From Thermoanaerobaculia bacterium (GTDB lineage: Bacteria; Acidobacteriota; Thermoanaerobaculia; Multivoradales; J023): a DNA stretch of 38,403 nt. The notes beneath the pieces are model-generated. The model saw nothing but the letters and a program-made list of their open reading frames with translations, ran no database searches and was not told the DNA's origin. The stretch is taken from positions 1 to 38,403 of the forward strand of contig JALCBJ010000061.1 in NCBI GenBank assembly GCA_028066595.1. The letters run 5' to 3'. The position numbers were made by a program, and so were the translations under genes. Of the stretch, positions 27,042-34,461 are shown piece by piece. How positions within the stretch are numbered: the stretch's first letter is position 1; each line of letters begins with the position of its first letter.

Positions 27042-27614
27042 ATGTTGTTTGCAGTGACGTTCAGCCAGACAGCCGACGAGACGGTGGCTCCACTCGCCGA
27101 GCCGTCGAGCGAATTGGAGGAGATCTTCCAGAGCTTCCACGGCAAAGTCTTTGCCGCCGCCTACCGCGTGACGGGTAGCGCCCAGGACGCAGAAGACGTG
27201 CTCCAAACCGTGTTCCTCCGCTTGCTCAAGCGTCAGGACACCCTCGACCTGGCACCCAACCCCGGAGCCTATTTACACCGAGCCGCGGTGAATGCATCCC
27301 TCGACCTGATCCGGTCGAAGGCTCGTTCCAGCTCCTTGCCGCTCGACGACCTGAGCGCGCAGCCGGCGGAGGCGGAAAGCCGCAGTCCCGAGCGATCGCA
27401 GCACGACCGCGAGCTGCGTCGCAGCCTACGTCTGGCCATCACCGGCTTGACGGCCAAGTCTGCCGAAATCTTCGTCCTCAGGTTCTTCGAAGGCCAGGCC
27501 AACAAAGAGATCGCCGACCAGCTCGGCATGACGCAGGCCGCGGTGGGGGTCGCTCTCCACCGCGCACGTAACCAAGTGAAAGAAGAGATCCGCTCGTTCG
27601 TAGGGGAGAATTGA
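27042..27614 (+). CDS. ECF-family RNA polymerase sigma factor
   Basis: A 190-residue extracytoplasmic-function sigma factor. Region 2 (about 27-95) contains FHGKVFAAAYRVTGSAQDAEDVLQTVFLRLLKR and the AYLHRAAVNASLDLIRS segment. Region 4 (about 125-180) has the helix-turn-helix FEGQANKEIADQLGMTQAAVGVALHRAR. ATG at 27042 is chosen for AAGGAG at 27032-27037; the frame opens earlier, at 26961, without family similarity. It is followed after 1 nt by a FecR-domain membrane protein, the usual partner in FecIR-type signalling, so the two probably form a regulatory pair. Its promoter should lie in 26800-27041, where TAATAA near 26948-26953 is a weak -10 candidate. Confidence 0.92.
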   Translation: MLFAVTFSQTADETVAPLAEPSSELEEIFQSFHGKVFAAAYRVTGSAQDAEDVLQTVFLRLLKRQDTLDLAPNPGAYLHRAAVNASLDLIRSKARSSSLPLDDLSAQPAEAESRSPERSQHDRELRRSLRLAITGLTAKSAEIFVLRFFEGQANKEIADQLGMTQAAVGVALHRARNQVKEEIRSFVGEN

Positions 27615-27615
27615 C

Positions 27616-30186
27616 ATGTCCCAAGAGAAGCTCCACGACAGCCTCGGGAATGCGGATTCCGCCGACCTCCATCTGGAGCAGGCGGCAGCGCAGATCCGCG
27701 ATGCCGAACCCGATCCTCAGGTGGTGGCCGAAGCCTCCTCCCGCGTCTGGACCGATCTGCTGAAGCAGGGTGCCCGGCGCGGTATGAAAGTGGTCACGGA
27801 CGACGATCTGGAAAGCAACGTCGCCGCCTTCGGACGCCGTGCGAAGCAGACGACCTCCGCACCGCGCCGTGGCGGGCAGCGTTGGGGTCTATGGGCCCTG
27901 GCGGCCGCTCTGCTCATCGGCGTCGGTCTGGCCCAAATCCTGGTCCGCGAGATGTGGCCCTCAGGCCCGAGCGCCGAGGTCGTCACCGTCGACGGCCAGT
28001 TGTTCCGCGTCTCCAGCGCATCCCAAGTCCCCATCGCACCGGGCATGGAGATCTCTGAGCACGACGTGATCCGTACCGGCCGTACGGGCAGCGCCGTGGT
28101 CCGGCTCCAGGACGGTTCCTTGGTAGAGCTGCGGGAGCGTTCCGAGCTTTCCATCGACGAGTCCAGGGGTGGTACTACCCTCGAGCTGGCGCGCGGCAGC
28201 GTCATCGTCGAGGCGGCGAAGCAGAGAGACTCGCGCCATCTCTACGTCGAGACCGACGAATGTCTGGTTTCGGTGGTCGGCACGATTTTCTCGGTCAACC
28301 ACGGCACCAAGGGCTCCCGGGTTTCCGTGATCGAGGGCGAGGTCCATGTGGCTCAGAACGGTGAGGAGAAGATCCTCCTGCCAGGAGATCAGATCGCGAG
28401 CCATGTCTTTCTCGGCAACGTTCCGGTGGAGAAAGAGATCGCTTGGAGCCGGTCGCTAGACGACTACCTCGAGGTTCTGCGTCAGTACAGCGAGATCCGC
28501 GAGGAGCTCGGCCAGGTCACCCGCCCGGACGCGCGCTACTCCACGCGGCTTCTCGACCTGATGCCCGAGGGCACCGTTTTCTTCGCTTCCGCGCCGAACC
28601 TCTCGACCACCCTCACCGAGACTCATCGGGTGATCGAAGAGCGTTTGGCGGAGAGTCCGGAGCTCGCGGAATGGTGGGCGTCTGAAGCGGCCGGTGATTT
28701 CCAGGGCCACCTCAGCGATCTCGTGGACACCTTCGGTGAGCTCGGGTCCTTCTTGGGCGACGAGCTGGCTGTGGGTGGTCGCACACAGGACGACGGAGAG
28801 CTGGGGGGCATCGTGGCCCTGATCGACGTGCTCGACGCCGCAGGTCTGCGCGACTTCATCGATCAGCAGATCGCGGACAACGTGGACGCCGACCAGGTCG
28901 ACGAGGTGTACGAGCACCTGATCTACGTCGAGGATCCGACGGCTCTGTCGGCCGCGGCCGATGGCAACAACGATCTCTTCCTCTGGCTTTCCGCCGACCA
29001 GGGCCTGGGTGTCGCCTCTCCTGTGGCCAGTGATGTGCTCCGGGTCGCCGCCCTTCTGGATGGCGCGACCAACCCCTTTGTCGGCAGTCGTTTCCACAGC
29101 GAGATCAGCGATCGTTACTCTGACGGCGTCGAGTTCCTGGTCGCCGCGGATCTCGGTGCGGTGATGGAGCAGATCCAGGACAGCGACGACGCTGATGAAG
29201 CGGGTGCTCATCTCGAGGCGGTCGGTGTCGCCAACGCCGATCTCCTGATCCTCGAGCAGAAGCGAGCCGCGGGCAAGACTCACCACAGCGCGGCCATCAC
29301 CTTCGACGGCGAGCGCCAGGGCGTGGCGTCCTGGCTCGCTGAGCCCGCACCCATGGGCGCGCTCGACTACGTGTCTCCCGACGCGAAGCTGGTGGCAGCG
29401 GTGGTGTTCAAGGATCCGGTGGCGCTGCTCGACGACGTCTATGCCATGGCAGGCAGCGGCGAGTTCTCCGGTTTGGCGAGCTTCGAGGAAGAGCACCAGC
29501 TCTCCCTCCGAGATGACGTGGCCGCTTCCCTCGGCGGTGAGCTGGTCATCGCCATCGACGGGCCCATGTTGCCGAAACCGGCGTGGAAGGTGATCCTCGA
29601 GGTGTACGACCCGGCACGCTTCCAGTGGGCCATCGAGGAGGCGATCGCCGAAGCCAACGCCAAGTTGGAGGCTGCGGGCGAAGAGCCCCTGGCGCTCGAG
29701 ACATCCGAGCTTCGTGGCCGCACGATCTACACGCTGCCGGCGCGCATCATGGACGTCCACTACACCTTCGTCGAGGGCTATATGGTGATGACTGCCGACA
29801 AGGCGTTCATCGATCAAGCCCTGCGCTTCAAGGACAGTGGCTACTCCATCGTCACCTCCAGCAAGTTCTCGGCTCTCCTGCCCCCTGGCGGTGAGAACAA
29901 CCTGTCCGCCCTCGTCTATCAGGATCTCGGTGGCGTCATGACGTCGATCGCCGAGAGGCTGGCCGAGGCCCAAGGTAGCGATATGACCGACGAGCAGAAG
30001 GCACAGCTCGATGCCATTTCCGGCGAGGCCGAGCCCACCTTGGGCTATGCCTACGGCGAGAGTGACCGCATCACGCTCGCCGCGTCCTCCGATGGCGATC
30101 TGGTGAGTGGTGTTCTCTCCCGCCTCCTCGGCCTGAAGAACCCCGCCGGCATCGAGCAGACGCTCGAGACCCTCTTCGGCGGTTGA
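27616..30186 (+). CDS. FecR-domain membrane protein with a long DUF3352-like extracytoplasmic region
   Basis: An 856-residue protein with a cytoplasmic N-terminus (about 1-88) that may bind the sigma factor and one membrane span (about 90-110, [20 protein letters not shown]). A FecR domain (about 118-260, [20 protein letters not shown] and [24 protein letters not shown]) is followed by about 550 residues in repeated two-layer modules ([53 protein letters not shown]) of the DUF3352-like type. Classical FecR proteins are about 320 residues, so the C-terminal part is a large addition and may sense lipid, peptide or protein ligands. The ATG starts just after the sigma TGA, with GGGGAGA upstream. 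It ends before a strong terminator. The anti-sigma role is inferred from context. Confidence 0.85.
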   Translation: MSQEKLHDSLGNADSADLHLEQAAAQIRDAEPDPQVVAEASSRVWTDLLKQGARRGMKVVTDDDLESNVAAFGRRAKQTTSAPRRGGQRWGLWALAAALLIGVGLAQILVREMWPSGPSAEVVTVDGQLFRVSSASQVPIAPGMEISEHDVIRTGRTGSAVVRLQDGSLVELRERSELSIDESRGGTTLELARGSVIVEAAKQRDSRHLYVETDECLVSVVGTIFSVNHGTKGSRVSVIEGEVHVAQNGEEKILLPGDQIASHVFLGNVPVEKEIAWSRSLDDYLEVLRQYSEIREELGQVTRPDARYSTRLLDLMPEGTVFFASAPNLSTTLTETHRVIEERLAESPELAEWWASEAAGDFQGHLSDLVDTFGELGSFLGDELAVGGRTQDDGELGGIVALIDVLDAAGLRDFIDQQIADNVDADQVDEVYEHLIYVEDPTALSAAADGNNDLFLWLSADQGLGVASPVASDVLRVAALLDGATNPFVGSRFHSEISDRYSDGVEFLVAADLGAVMEQIQDSDDADEAGAHLEAVGVANADLLILEQKRAAGKTHHSAAITFDGERQGVASWLAEPAPMGALDYVSPDAKLVAAVVFKDPVALLDDVYAMAGSGEFSGLASFEEEHQLSLRDDVAASLGGELVIAIDGPMLPKPAWKVILEVYDPARFQWAIEEAIAEANAKLEAAGEEPLALETSELRGRTIYTLPARIMDVHYTFVEGYMVMTADKAFIDQALRFKDSGYSIVTSSKFSALLPPGGENNLSALVYQDLGGVMTSIAERLAEAQGSDMTDEQKAQLDAISGEAEPTLGYAYGESDRITLAASSDGDLVSGVLSRLLGLKNPAGIEQTLETLFGG

Positions 30187-30192
30187 TTCCTG

Positions 30193-31272
30193 CTATTGGA
30201 TTTCTTGGCCCCGGTCCGGCTCGTCCGGATCGGGGCCTTTTCCTTGCGCGCCTGAGCGGAAGAACGTGACCAATTCGTCCAGGATCTCGGGAGGAATCTC
30301 GTGGCCGACCCCAACGTAGGTCACGGTCCGGATTTGGCTCGCGTCGGCGAGCAGCGTCTGTACCCTTTGCCACCGATCGGGCATCATCGTTTCGCCGAGT
30401 AGTGACGAGATCAGCTGTTTCTCCTCATCGCTCCAAGCATCACCATAGGGCAGTGTGTCGTTGCGATCGAGCTCACCCATATAGACCCACTGCTCGACCC
30501 GGCTGAAGGCGTCGGCATCGAAGGGAGTCCCGGTCAGCTCCGCCAAGTCGCTGACACCGATCGGGTACGGAAGCTCGGTACCCTCCCAGTCGCCGAAGGG
30601 CAGTATGGGGAGGGCGTTGAGTCCGCCAGCTGCCACTGCCTGCACTTCGCCCGGGTGCAGCGCAGCGAAGCGATTGACGAAGCTGCCCGATGCGGAGAAG
30701 CCGTGCATCCAAAGGCCCTGGGTCGTTTCGATGCTGGTCGATTCGAGCACGACGCGAGCATGACGGACCATGGCCAGGAGTTGCAGGTCGATGTGCGCCA
30801 AGTCGCCCTCCTCGACGCGCATCGTGTCGCGGTCCAGGGCGTGGGTGTAGATCCTCCAGTCGGTCCGTGGCCTGGGAAAGGCCGGGACCAGCAGGGGCAC
30901 TGCGAGTCGTTCGGCCAGAGCACGTGGGTGACCACGCAGAGCCAGGCGGAGGGCGCTCTCCTGGTGGAGCTCCAGATCGTCGTCCGAGGTCCCGGTGTTG
31001 TTGGGCTCGACCAGCAGGTGGACGTTCCGGCCGCTGTCGTCGAGGGTCTCGGGAAGGAGTAAGAAATACGGATGATGGAAGCCTCGATCCGGCGACGGCG
31101 ACACTTTCACGAGCAGAGGCCTGCTGTCCGGCAGCGACTTGCCTTCCACCCACTCGTCCTCCTTCGTGCCGTCGAAGAGCCGCCGCTGCGTCAGCACGAC
31201 CAGCAGCAGCACGACCAGCGAGCCCAGGAAGATCATGAACCGGAGGACACGATGGCGCAGCGGGTTTTTCAT
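30193..31272 (-). CDS. Membrane-anchored alpha/beta-hydrolase
   Basis: A 359-residue protein with an N-terminal signal anchor (about 10-28, RFMIFLGSLVVLLLVVLTQ) and an alpha/beta-hydrolase domain. The nucleophile elbow reads G191-F-S193-A-S195-G, close to the usual GxSxG but with Ser in place of the last Gly. A C-terminal GHEIPPEILDELVTFF segment supplies a likely catalytic His. It resembles esterase/peptidase-like hydrolases of the dienelactone or polyhydroxybutyrate-depolymerase type; substrate unknown. It is convergent with the FecR gene, whose terminator lies in its last codons. It diverges from the lasso-peptide operon with only 155 nt between. A role in that system cannot be shown from sequence. 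Confidence 0.75.
   Translation of the reverse strand: MKNPLRHRVLRFMIFLGSLVVLLLVVLTQRRLFDGTKEDEWVEGKSLPDSRPLLVKVSPSPDRGFHHPYFLLLPETLDDSGRNVHLLVEPNNTGTSDDDLELHQESALRLALRGHPRALAERLAVPLLVPAFPRPRTDWRIYTHALDRDTMRVEEGDLAHIDLQLLAMVRHARVVLESTSIETTQGLWMHGFSASGSFVNRFAALHPGEVQAVAAGGLNALPILPFGDWEGTELPYPIGVSDLAELTGTPFDADAFSRVEQWVYMGELDRNDTLPYGDAWSDEEKQLISSLLGETMMPDRWQRVQTLLADASQIRTVTYVGVGHEIPPEILDELVTFFRSGAQGKGPDPDEPDRGQEIQ
30207..30241 (+). terminator. Intrinsic terminator of the sigma-FecR operon
   Basis: Thirteen-bp stem, arms 30207-30219 and 30225-30237, with one G-U wobble and a 5-nt loop, then TTTT at 30238-30241. It lies 20 nt after the FecR stop and inside the 3' end of the convergent hydrolase gene. 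Confidence 0.85.
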
Positions 31273-31427
31273 GGCTCGGGACGTTCAGGAACGGTCTTCG
31301 CCGGAGTGTAAACCAGCCTGCGGGTCGCTCTCGGCGGGGCCGAAGTGCGCGGCCGTCTCGGTCGGCAATGAGGACAAAAACGGGATGAGCTGATCCAGTC
31401 CAGGGGCTCGTCCCGCCTTGGACGGGT

Positions 31428-31772
31428 ATGAAGGCAACCACCGACCATCTCGCGATCCCGTCCCGCCTGACCCCTTCCCCACAGACCCGTGGTCTGCAAC
31501 GTGTTCGAACCTCGAAGCACGTACGCTCCAGCGTCGAGGCCGACGGAGCCGTGCTGCTCGACCTGCACAGTGGCAAGTACTTCAGCCTGAGCGAGGTCGG
31601 AAGCCAGATCTGGAGCTGCCTGGAGGCTGGCGCCGGTAGCGGAAGCATCGCCGCCGAAGAGATCGTCCAGTGGCTGAGTGAGCGGTATGAGATCGACGTG
31701 GATCTCCTGCGCGGCGATGTCCAGAGCTTCCTCGCCCATCTCCTGGAGAAGGGTCTGATCGATGTCACCTGA
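31428..31772 (+). CDS. Lasso peptide RiPP recognition element protein B1 (PqqD-like)
   Basis: A 114-residue PqqD-family RRE protein, the leader-binding partner in split-B lasso pathways. The core has the family pattern AVLLDLHSGKYFSLSEVGSQIWSCLEAG at 41-68, then ERYEIDVDLLRGDVQSFLAHLLEKGLI (85-111). It should bind the precursor leader motif (Tyr4, Pro7, Leu9, Gly13) and present it to the B2 peptidase. The first about 30 residues are a poorly conserved extension. It starts the cluster; the promoter must lie in 31273-31427, which also serves the divergent hydrolase. B2 overlaps its 3' end by 11 nt. The PqqD-like fold plus neighbours make this call secure. Confidence 0.92.
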   Translation: MKATTDHLAIPSRLTPSPQTRGLQRVRTSKHVRSSVEADGAVLLDLHSGKYFSLSEVGSQIWSCLEAGAGSGSIAAEEIVQWLSERYEIDVDLLRGDVQSFLAHLLEKGLIDVT

Positions 31773-32265
31773 CGAGGCTCCTCGAGATGGATCGTTGGCC
31801 GCCGCCGAGAAGGAGCTGACGCCGACCGACGTGGAAGCGGCGCGTGATCTGAGAGAACGGTTGTCGACCGCTGTGGCCTTCATCGTGCTGCTGGTGGTGG
31901 ACGTCGTCCTGAAACTAGCGGGCTTTCAGCGCTTCCATGGTTTGGTCGAACGTCTCCCCGTTCGTTCCAGTGGCGGTGCCGGACCCGACGCGGCGGTCCG
32001 CATCGCAGCAGCCGTGGACCGTGCGTCGACGCTCTACTTCAAGCGGGCTTGGTGCCTGCAACGGTCGGCGGCGGCGGTCTGCCTCATGCGCCTACGAGGT
32101 CTGCCGGCCGACCTCGTCATCGGGGTTCGCCGGCTGCCGTTCTACGCCCATGCGTGGGTCGAAATCGAAGGTGTGGTGGTCAACGACCATCCGGTGGTGC
32201 AGACGCGTTTCACCGTATTGGATCGCTGTACCGCGGTTCAGGAGGGGGATCGGTGTCGGCACTAG
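31762..32265 (+). CDS. Lasso peptide leader peptidase B2 (transglutaminase-like)
   Basis: A 167-residue transglutaminase-superfamily cysteine protease that removes the leader from the lasso precursor. The expected triad is visible: Cys98 in KRAWCLQRSAAAVCLMR, His130 in PFYAHAWVEIEG and Asp142 in VNDHPVV. A hydrophobic segment in the N-terminal half (VAFIVLLVVDVVLKL, about 38-52) is common in B2 proteins. It should cut after Lys20 of the precursor, with Thr19 at position -2. The ATG lies inside the end of B1, and its own 3' end overlaps the cyclase GTG by 13 nt, so the three genes are translationally coupled. Confidence 0.93.
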   Translation: MSPDEAPRDGSLAAAEKELTPTDVEAARDLRERLSTAVAFIVLLVVDVVLKLAGFQRFHGLVERLPVRSSGGAGPDAAVRIAAAVDRASTLYFKRAWCLQRSAAAVCLMRLRGLPADLVIGVRRLPFYAHAWVEIEGVVVNDHPVVQTRFTVLDRCTAVQEGDRCRH

Positions 32266-34313
32266 GTGGTGTCCTTTCTCTGCGCGGCGCACCGGTGCCG
32301 GACGTCATGGCGAGGCGGATCGCCAGCGGACTGGCTCAGATCGGTCCAGACGGTGAAGCGTGGCATCACGACGATCTTCTGAGTCTGGTCTTCCGACCGT
32401 TCCATGTGGGTGCCGACGACGGCAAGACGAGGCAGCCCTGGAGCGACCTACAGGGCCTGGTCGTGGCCTGGAACGGGCGACTCGACAACGCCGCGGAGCT
32501 ACGTCGGATGCTCGGCGTACGACGAGCGGATGGGCCGCGACTCGTCGCTGCCGCCTACCGCCGATTCGGCAAGGACTGTGTGAGGCACCTCGTAGGCGAC
32601 TTTTCACTGGCGGTCTGGGACCCACTCCTGCGGCGACTCCTCCTGGCCACCGATCCCTTCGCACTACGCCCGATCTTCTTCCACAGCGGGTCTGATTTCT
32701 TCCTCTTCGCCTCGCGTGCACGGACGTTGGTGGAAGCCGCCGGTCTATCGACCACCCTCGACGATGTGGGTGTCGCGGCCTTCTTGACGTTCATCGATGC
32801 GGGGCACAGGACCGTGCTCCGCGATGTACGGATGCTGCCGGGCGCGCATTGGCTGACAGTCGAGGAAGGGGTCGTACGGCTGGAGCGCTATTGGTCCCCT
32901 GCCGACCGTTCACCGGTTCGCTATTCCCGGGATGAAGGGTATGAGGATCACTTCGCCCAGGTCTTTCGGCAGGCGGTCACCGATCGCCTGGTCGCCGAGA
33001 CACCGGTGTGGGCGGATCTGTCCGGTGGACTCGACTCATCGTCCATCGTCTGCGTCGCGGATCGAGTCCTCGCGGGGTCGGACAATCAGCGTCTGGCGTC
33101 CCGGCTGGAGACCGTGTCCTACGTTTACGAGCGCAATCGAAGCTGCGACGAGCGTGAGTACCTGCAGACCGTGGAGACCCTGCGCGGGCGGCGCGGATTC
33201 CACATCCGAGACGATGAGGTGCCGACGCTGACGCCCATCCCGGCGCATTTACAACCCGATCTACCGTCGGGGCAGCTTCCATTCCACAACCGATACCGCG
33301 CGCAGTACGACGCGATGTCGCGGCTCGGATCCCGTGTGCTGTTGCGCGGTTCGGGTGGAGATCATGTGCTGTGGGGCGAGGCGCTGGCGGCCTTCGAGCT
33401 GGCGGATCTGTTGGCGACGGGTCGACCGCGTGAGGCGTGGCGCCGGGCGAAGTCCTGGGCGCATCAGCGTCGAGAGCCGCTGTTCAAGACTCTCTGGCAA
33501 GGCGGGATCTGGCCGCTACTCCCCCGCAGGATCCGGGCTGCGACCGGGTTCGTCCATACGCTCGACGATTGGTTCGATCCGGATTTCGTCCGCCGCGTAG
33601 ATCTGCCTGGCCGGCTGCTGGGTGAAGATGACCACCGCTTTGCGCTGCCGAGCCAGCGGCTGCAATGGGCGTGGATCGCCGGCGTCGGTCGCTATGTGGG
33701 TTGGGAGATGCCGCTGGCCCGTGGCTGCGTCGAGTCGCGCTATCCCTTTCTCGATCGCAGACTCGTGGAACTCGCGTTGGCGATGCCCATGGACCAAAAG
33801 CTGCGGCCAGGTGAGACCCGTTCGGTATTGCGTCGTGCCTTGCGGGGGGTGTTGCCCGACAAGGTTCGCCACCGAACTTCGAAGTCCGGGCCGGACGAGG
33901 CGATCTACCGCGCGCTGACACGCGAGTCGCGCTGGCTGGCGGAGCTCTTTCGGGATGCCCGCGTTTGTCGACATGGCTTCGTCCATCCGGCGGCCTTGGA
34001 GCGGGCACTGACCGCAGCCCGGCATGGGGTGATGCTGAATTCACCACAGCTGCTTCGCGCCTTGACTCTCGAGTTCTGGATTCGTTCCGTCGAAGGGGCC
34101 GCTCCAGCGCTGCCCCGATCGGATGGAGACACCTACGACGTTCCGGGCACGGCCCCTACGGGTGTGCCCGATCCTTCTCGCAGCTCAGACCCTGGTGTCG
34201 GAGCTGTGGGACCCCCCAAACCGCCTGCGCAGGATTCGATCCCAGCGCGGGCATCGACCGCCGCATCACGCGGCACTTCGGAGGTAGATCATGAAGCAAT
34301 ACTCCGCACCTGA
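32253..34313 (+). CDS. Lasso peptide macrolactam synthetase C (asparagine-synthetase-like)
   Basis: A 686-residue ATP-dependent cyclase that adenylates the side-chain carboxylate of core Asp9 and joins it to the N-terminal amine. The N-terminal glutaminase-like domain lacks the Cys2 nucleophile of true asparagine synthetases (it starts MSALGG), as expected for lasso cyclases. The synthetase domain has the PP-loop SGGLDSS at 257-263, the RGSGGDHVLWGE motif, and RYPFLDRRLVELAL with KLRPGETRSVLRRAL toward the end. GTG at 32253 is chosen: it gives the standard N-terminus and has AGGAGG upstream. The frame opens earlier (32049) inside B2. The last about 70 residues are Pro/Ser-rich, look unconserved, and overlap the precursor gene by 23 nt. 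Confidence 0.93.
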   Translation: MSALGGVLSLRGAPVPDVMARRIASGLAQIGPDGEAWHHDDLLSLVFRPFHVGADDGKTRQPWSDLQGLVVAWNGRLDNAAELRRMLGVRRADGPRLVAAAYRRFGKDCVRHLVGDFSLAVWDPLLRRLLLATDPFALRPIFFHSGSDFFLFASRARTLVEAAGLSTTLDDVGVAAFLTFIDAGHRTVLRDVRMLPGAHWLTVEEGVVRLERYWSPADRSPVRYSRDEGYEDHFAQVFRQAVTDRLVAETPVWADLSGGLDSSSIVCVADRVLAGSDNQRLASRLETVSYVYERNRSCDEREYLQTVETLRGRRGFHIRDDEVPTLTPIPAHLQPDLPSGQLPFHNRYRAQYDAMSRLGSRVLLRGSGGDHVLWGEALAAFELADLLATGRPREAWRRAKSWAHQRREPLFKTLWQGGIWPLLPRRIRAATGFVHTLDDWFDPDFVRRVDLPGRLLGEDDHRFALPSQRLQWAWIAGVGRYVGWEMPLARGCVESRYPFLDRRLVELALAMPMDQKLRPGETRSVLRRALRGVLPDKVRHRTSKSGPDEAIYRALTRESRWLAELFRDARVCRHGFVHPAALERALTAARHGVMLNSPQLLRALTLEFWIRSVEGAAPALPRSDGDTYDVPGTAPTGVPDPSRSSDPGVGAVGPPKPPAQDSIPARASTAASRGTSEVDHEAILRT

Positions 34314-34410
34314 GCTGTTCGAGCTGGGACACGCGGCCGATCTGACGAAGGCCTTCGTCGGTGGCACGATCGCCGACAACGACTGCGTCTATCGCGACGG
34401 CTGGGCCTGA
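34291..34410 (+). CDS. Lasso peptide precursor A
   Basis: A 39-residue peptide precursor. The leader (1-20) fits the lasso pattern Y-x2-P-x-L-x3-G-x5-T-x exactly: Tyr4, Pro7, Leu9, Gly13 and Thr19 at position -2. The predicted core is AFVGGTIADNDCVYRDGWA (residues 21-39). Asp9 is the only acidic residue in ring positions 7-9, so an Ala1-Asp9 nine-residue macrolactam is predicted, with a tail that includes Tyr14, Arg15 and Trp18 as possible plugs. The single Cys12 excludes an internal disulfide, so this would be a class II lasso peptide. The start ATG has GGAGGT at 34280-34285 with 5-nt spacing. A strong terminator follows. It was too short to appear as a long frame and was found by reading the gap. 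Confidence 0.92.
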   Translation: MKQYSAPELFELGHAADLTKAFVGGTIADNDCVYRDGWA

Positions 34411-34421
34411 CCTGAGCCGAT

Positions 34422-34458
34422 CCGGGTTCCTCCGAGCACTCGGAGGAACCCGGCTTTT
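34422..34458 (+). terminator. Terminator/attenuator between precursor and exporter
   Basis: Perfect 14-bp stem, arms 34422-34435 and 34440-34453, loop GCAC, then CTTTT (34454-34458). It lies 11 nt after the precursor stop and just before the exporter start at 34462. Partial read-through would make the precursor transcript more abundant than the exporter transcript. Confidence 0.85.
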
Positions 34459-34461
34459 CCG

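Noticed and set aside
34291..34410. Double glycine (Gly24-Gly25) in the precursor as a C39-peptidase cleavage site
   Set aside because: The exporter has no C39 domain, a B2 protease is present, and the lasso leader motif with Thr19 at -2 explains cleavage before Ala21.
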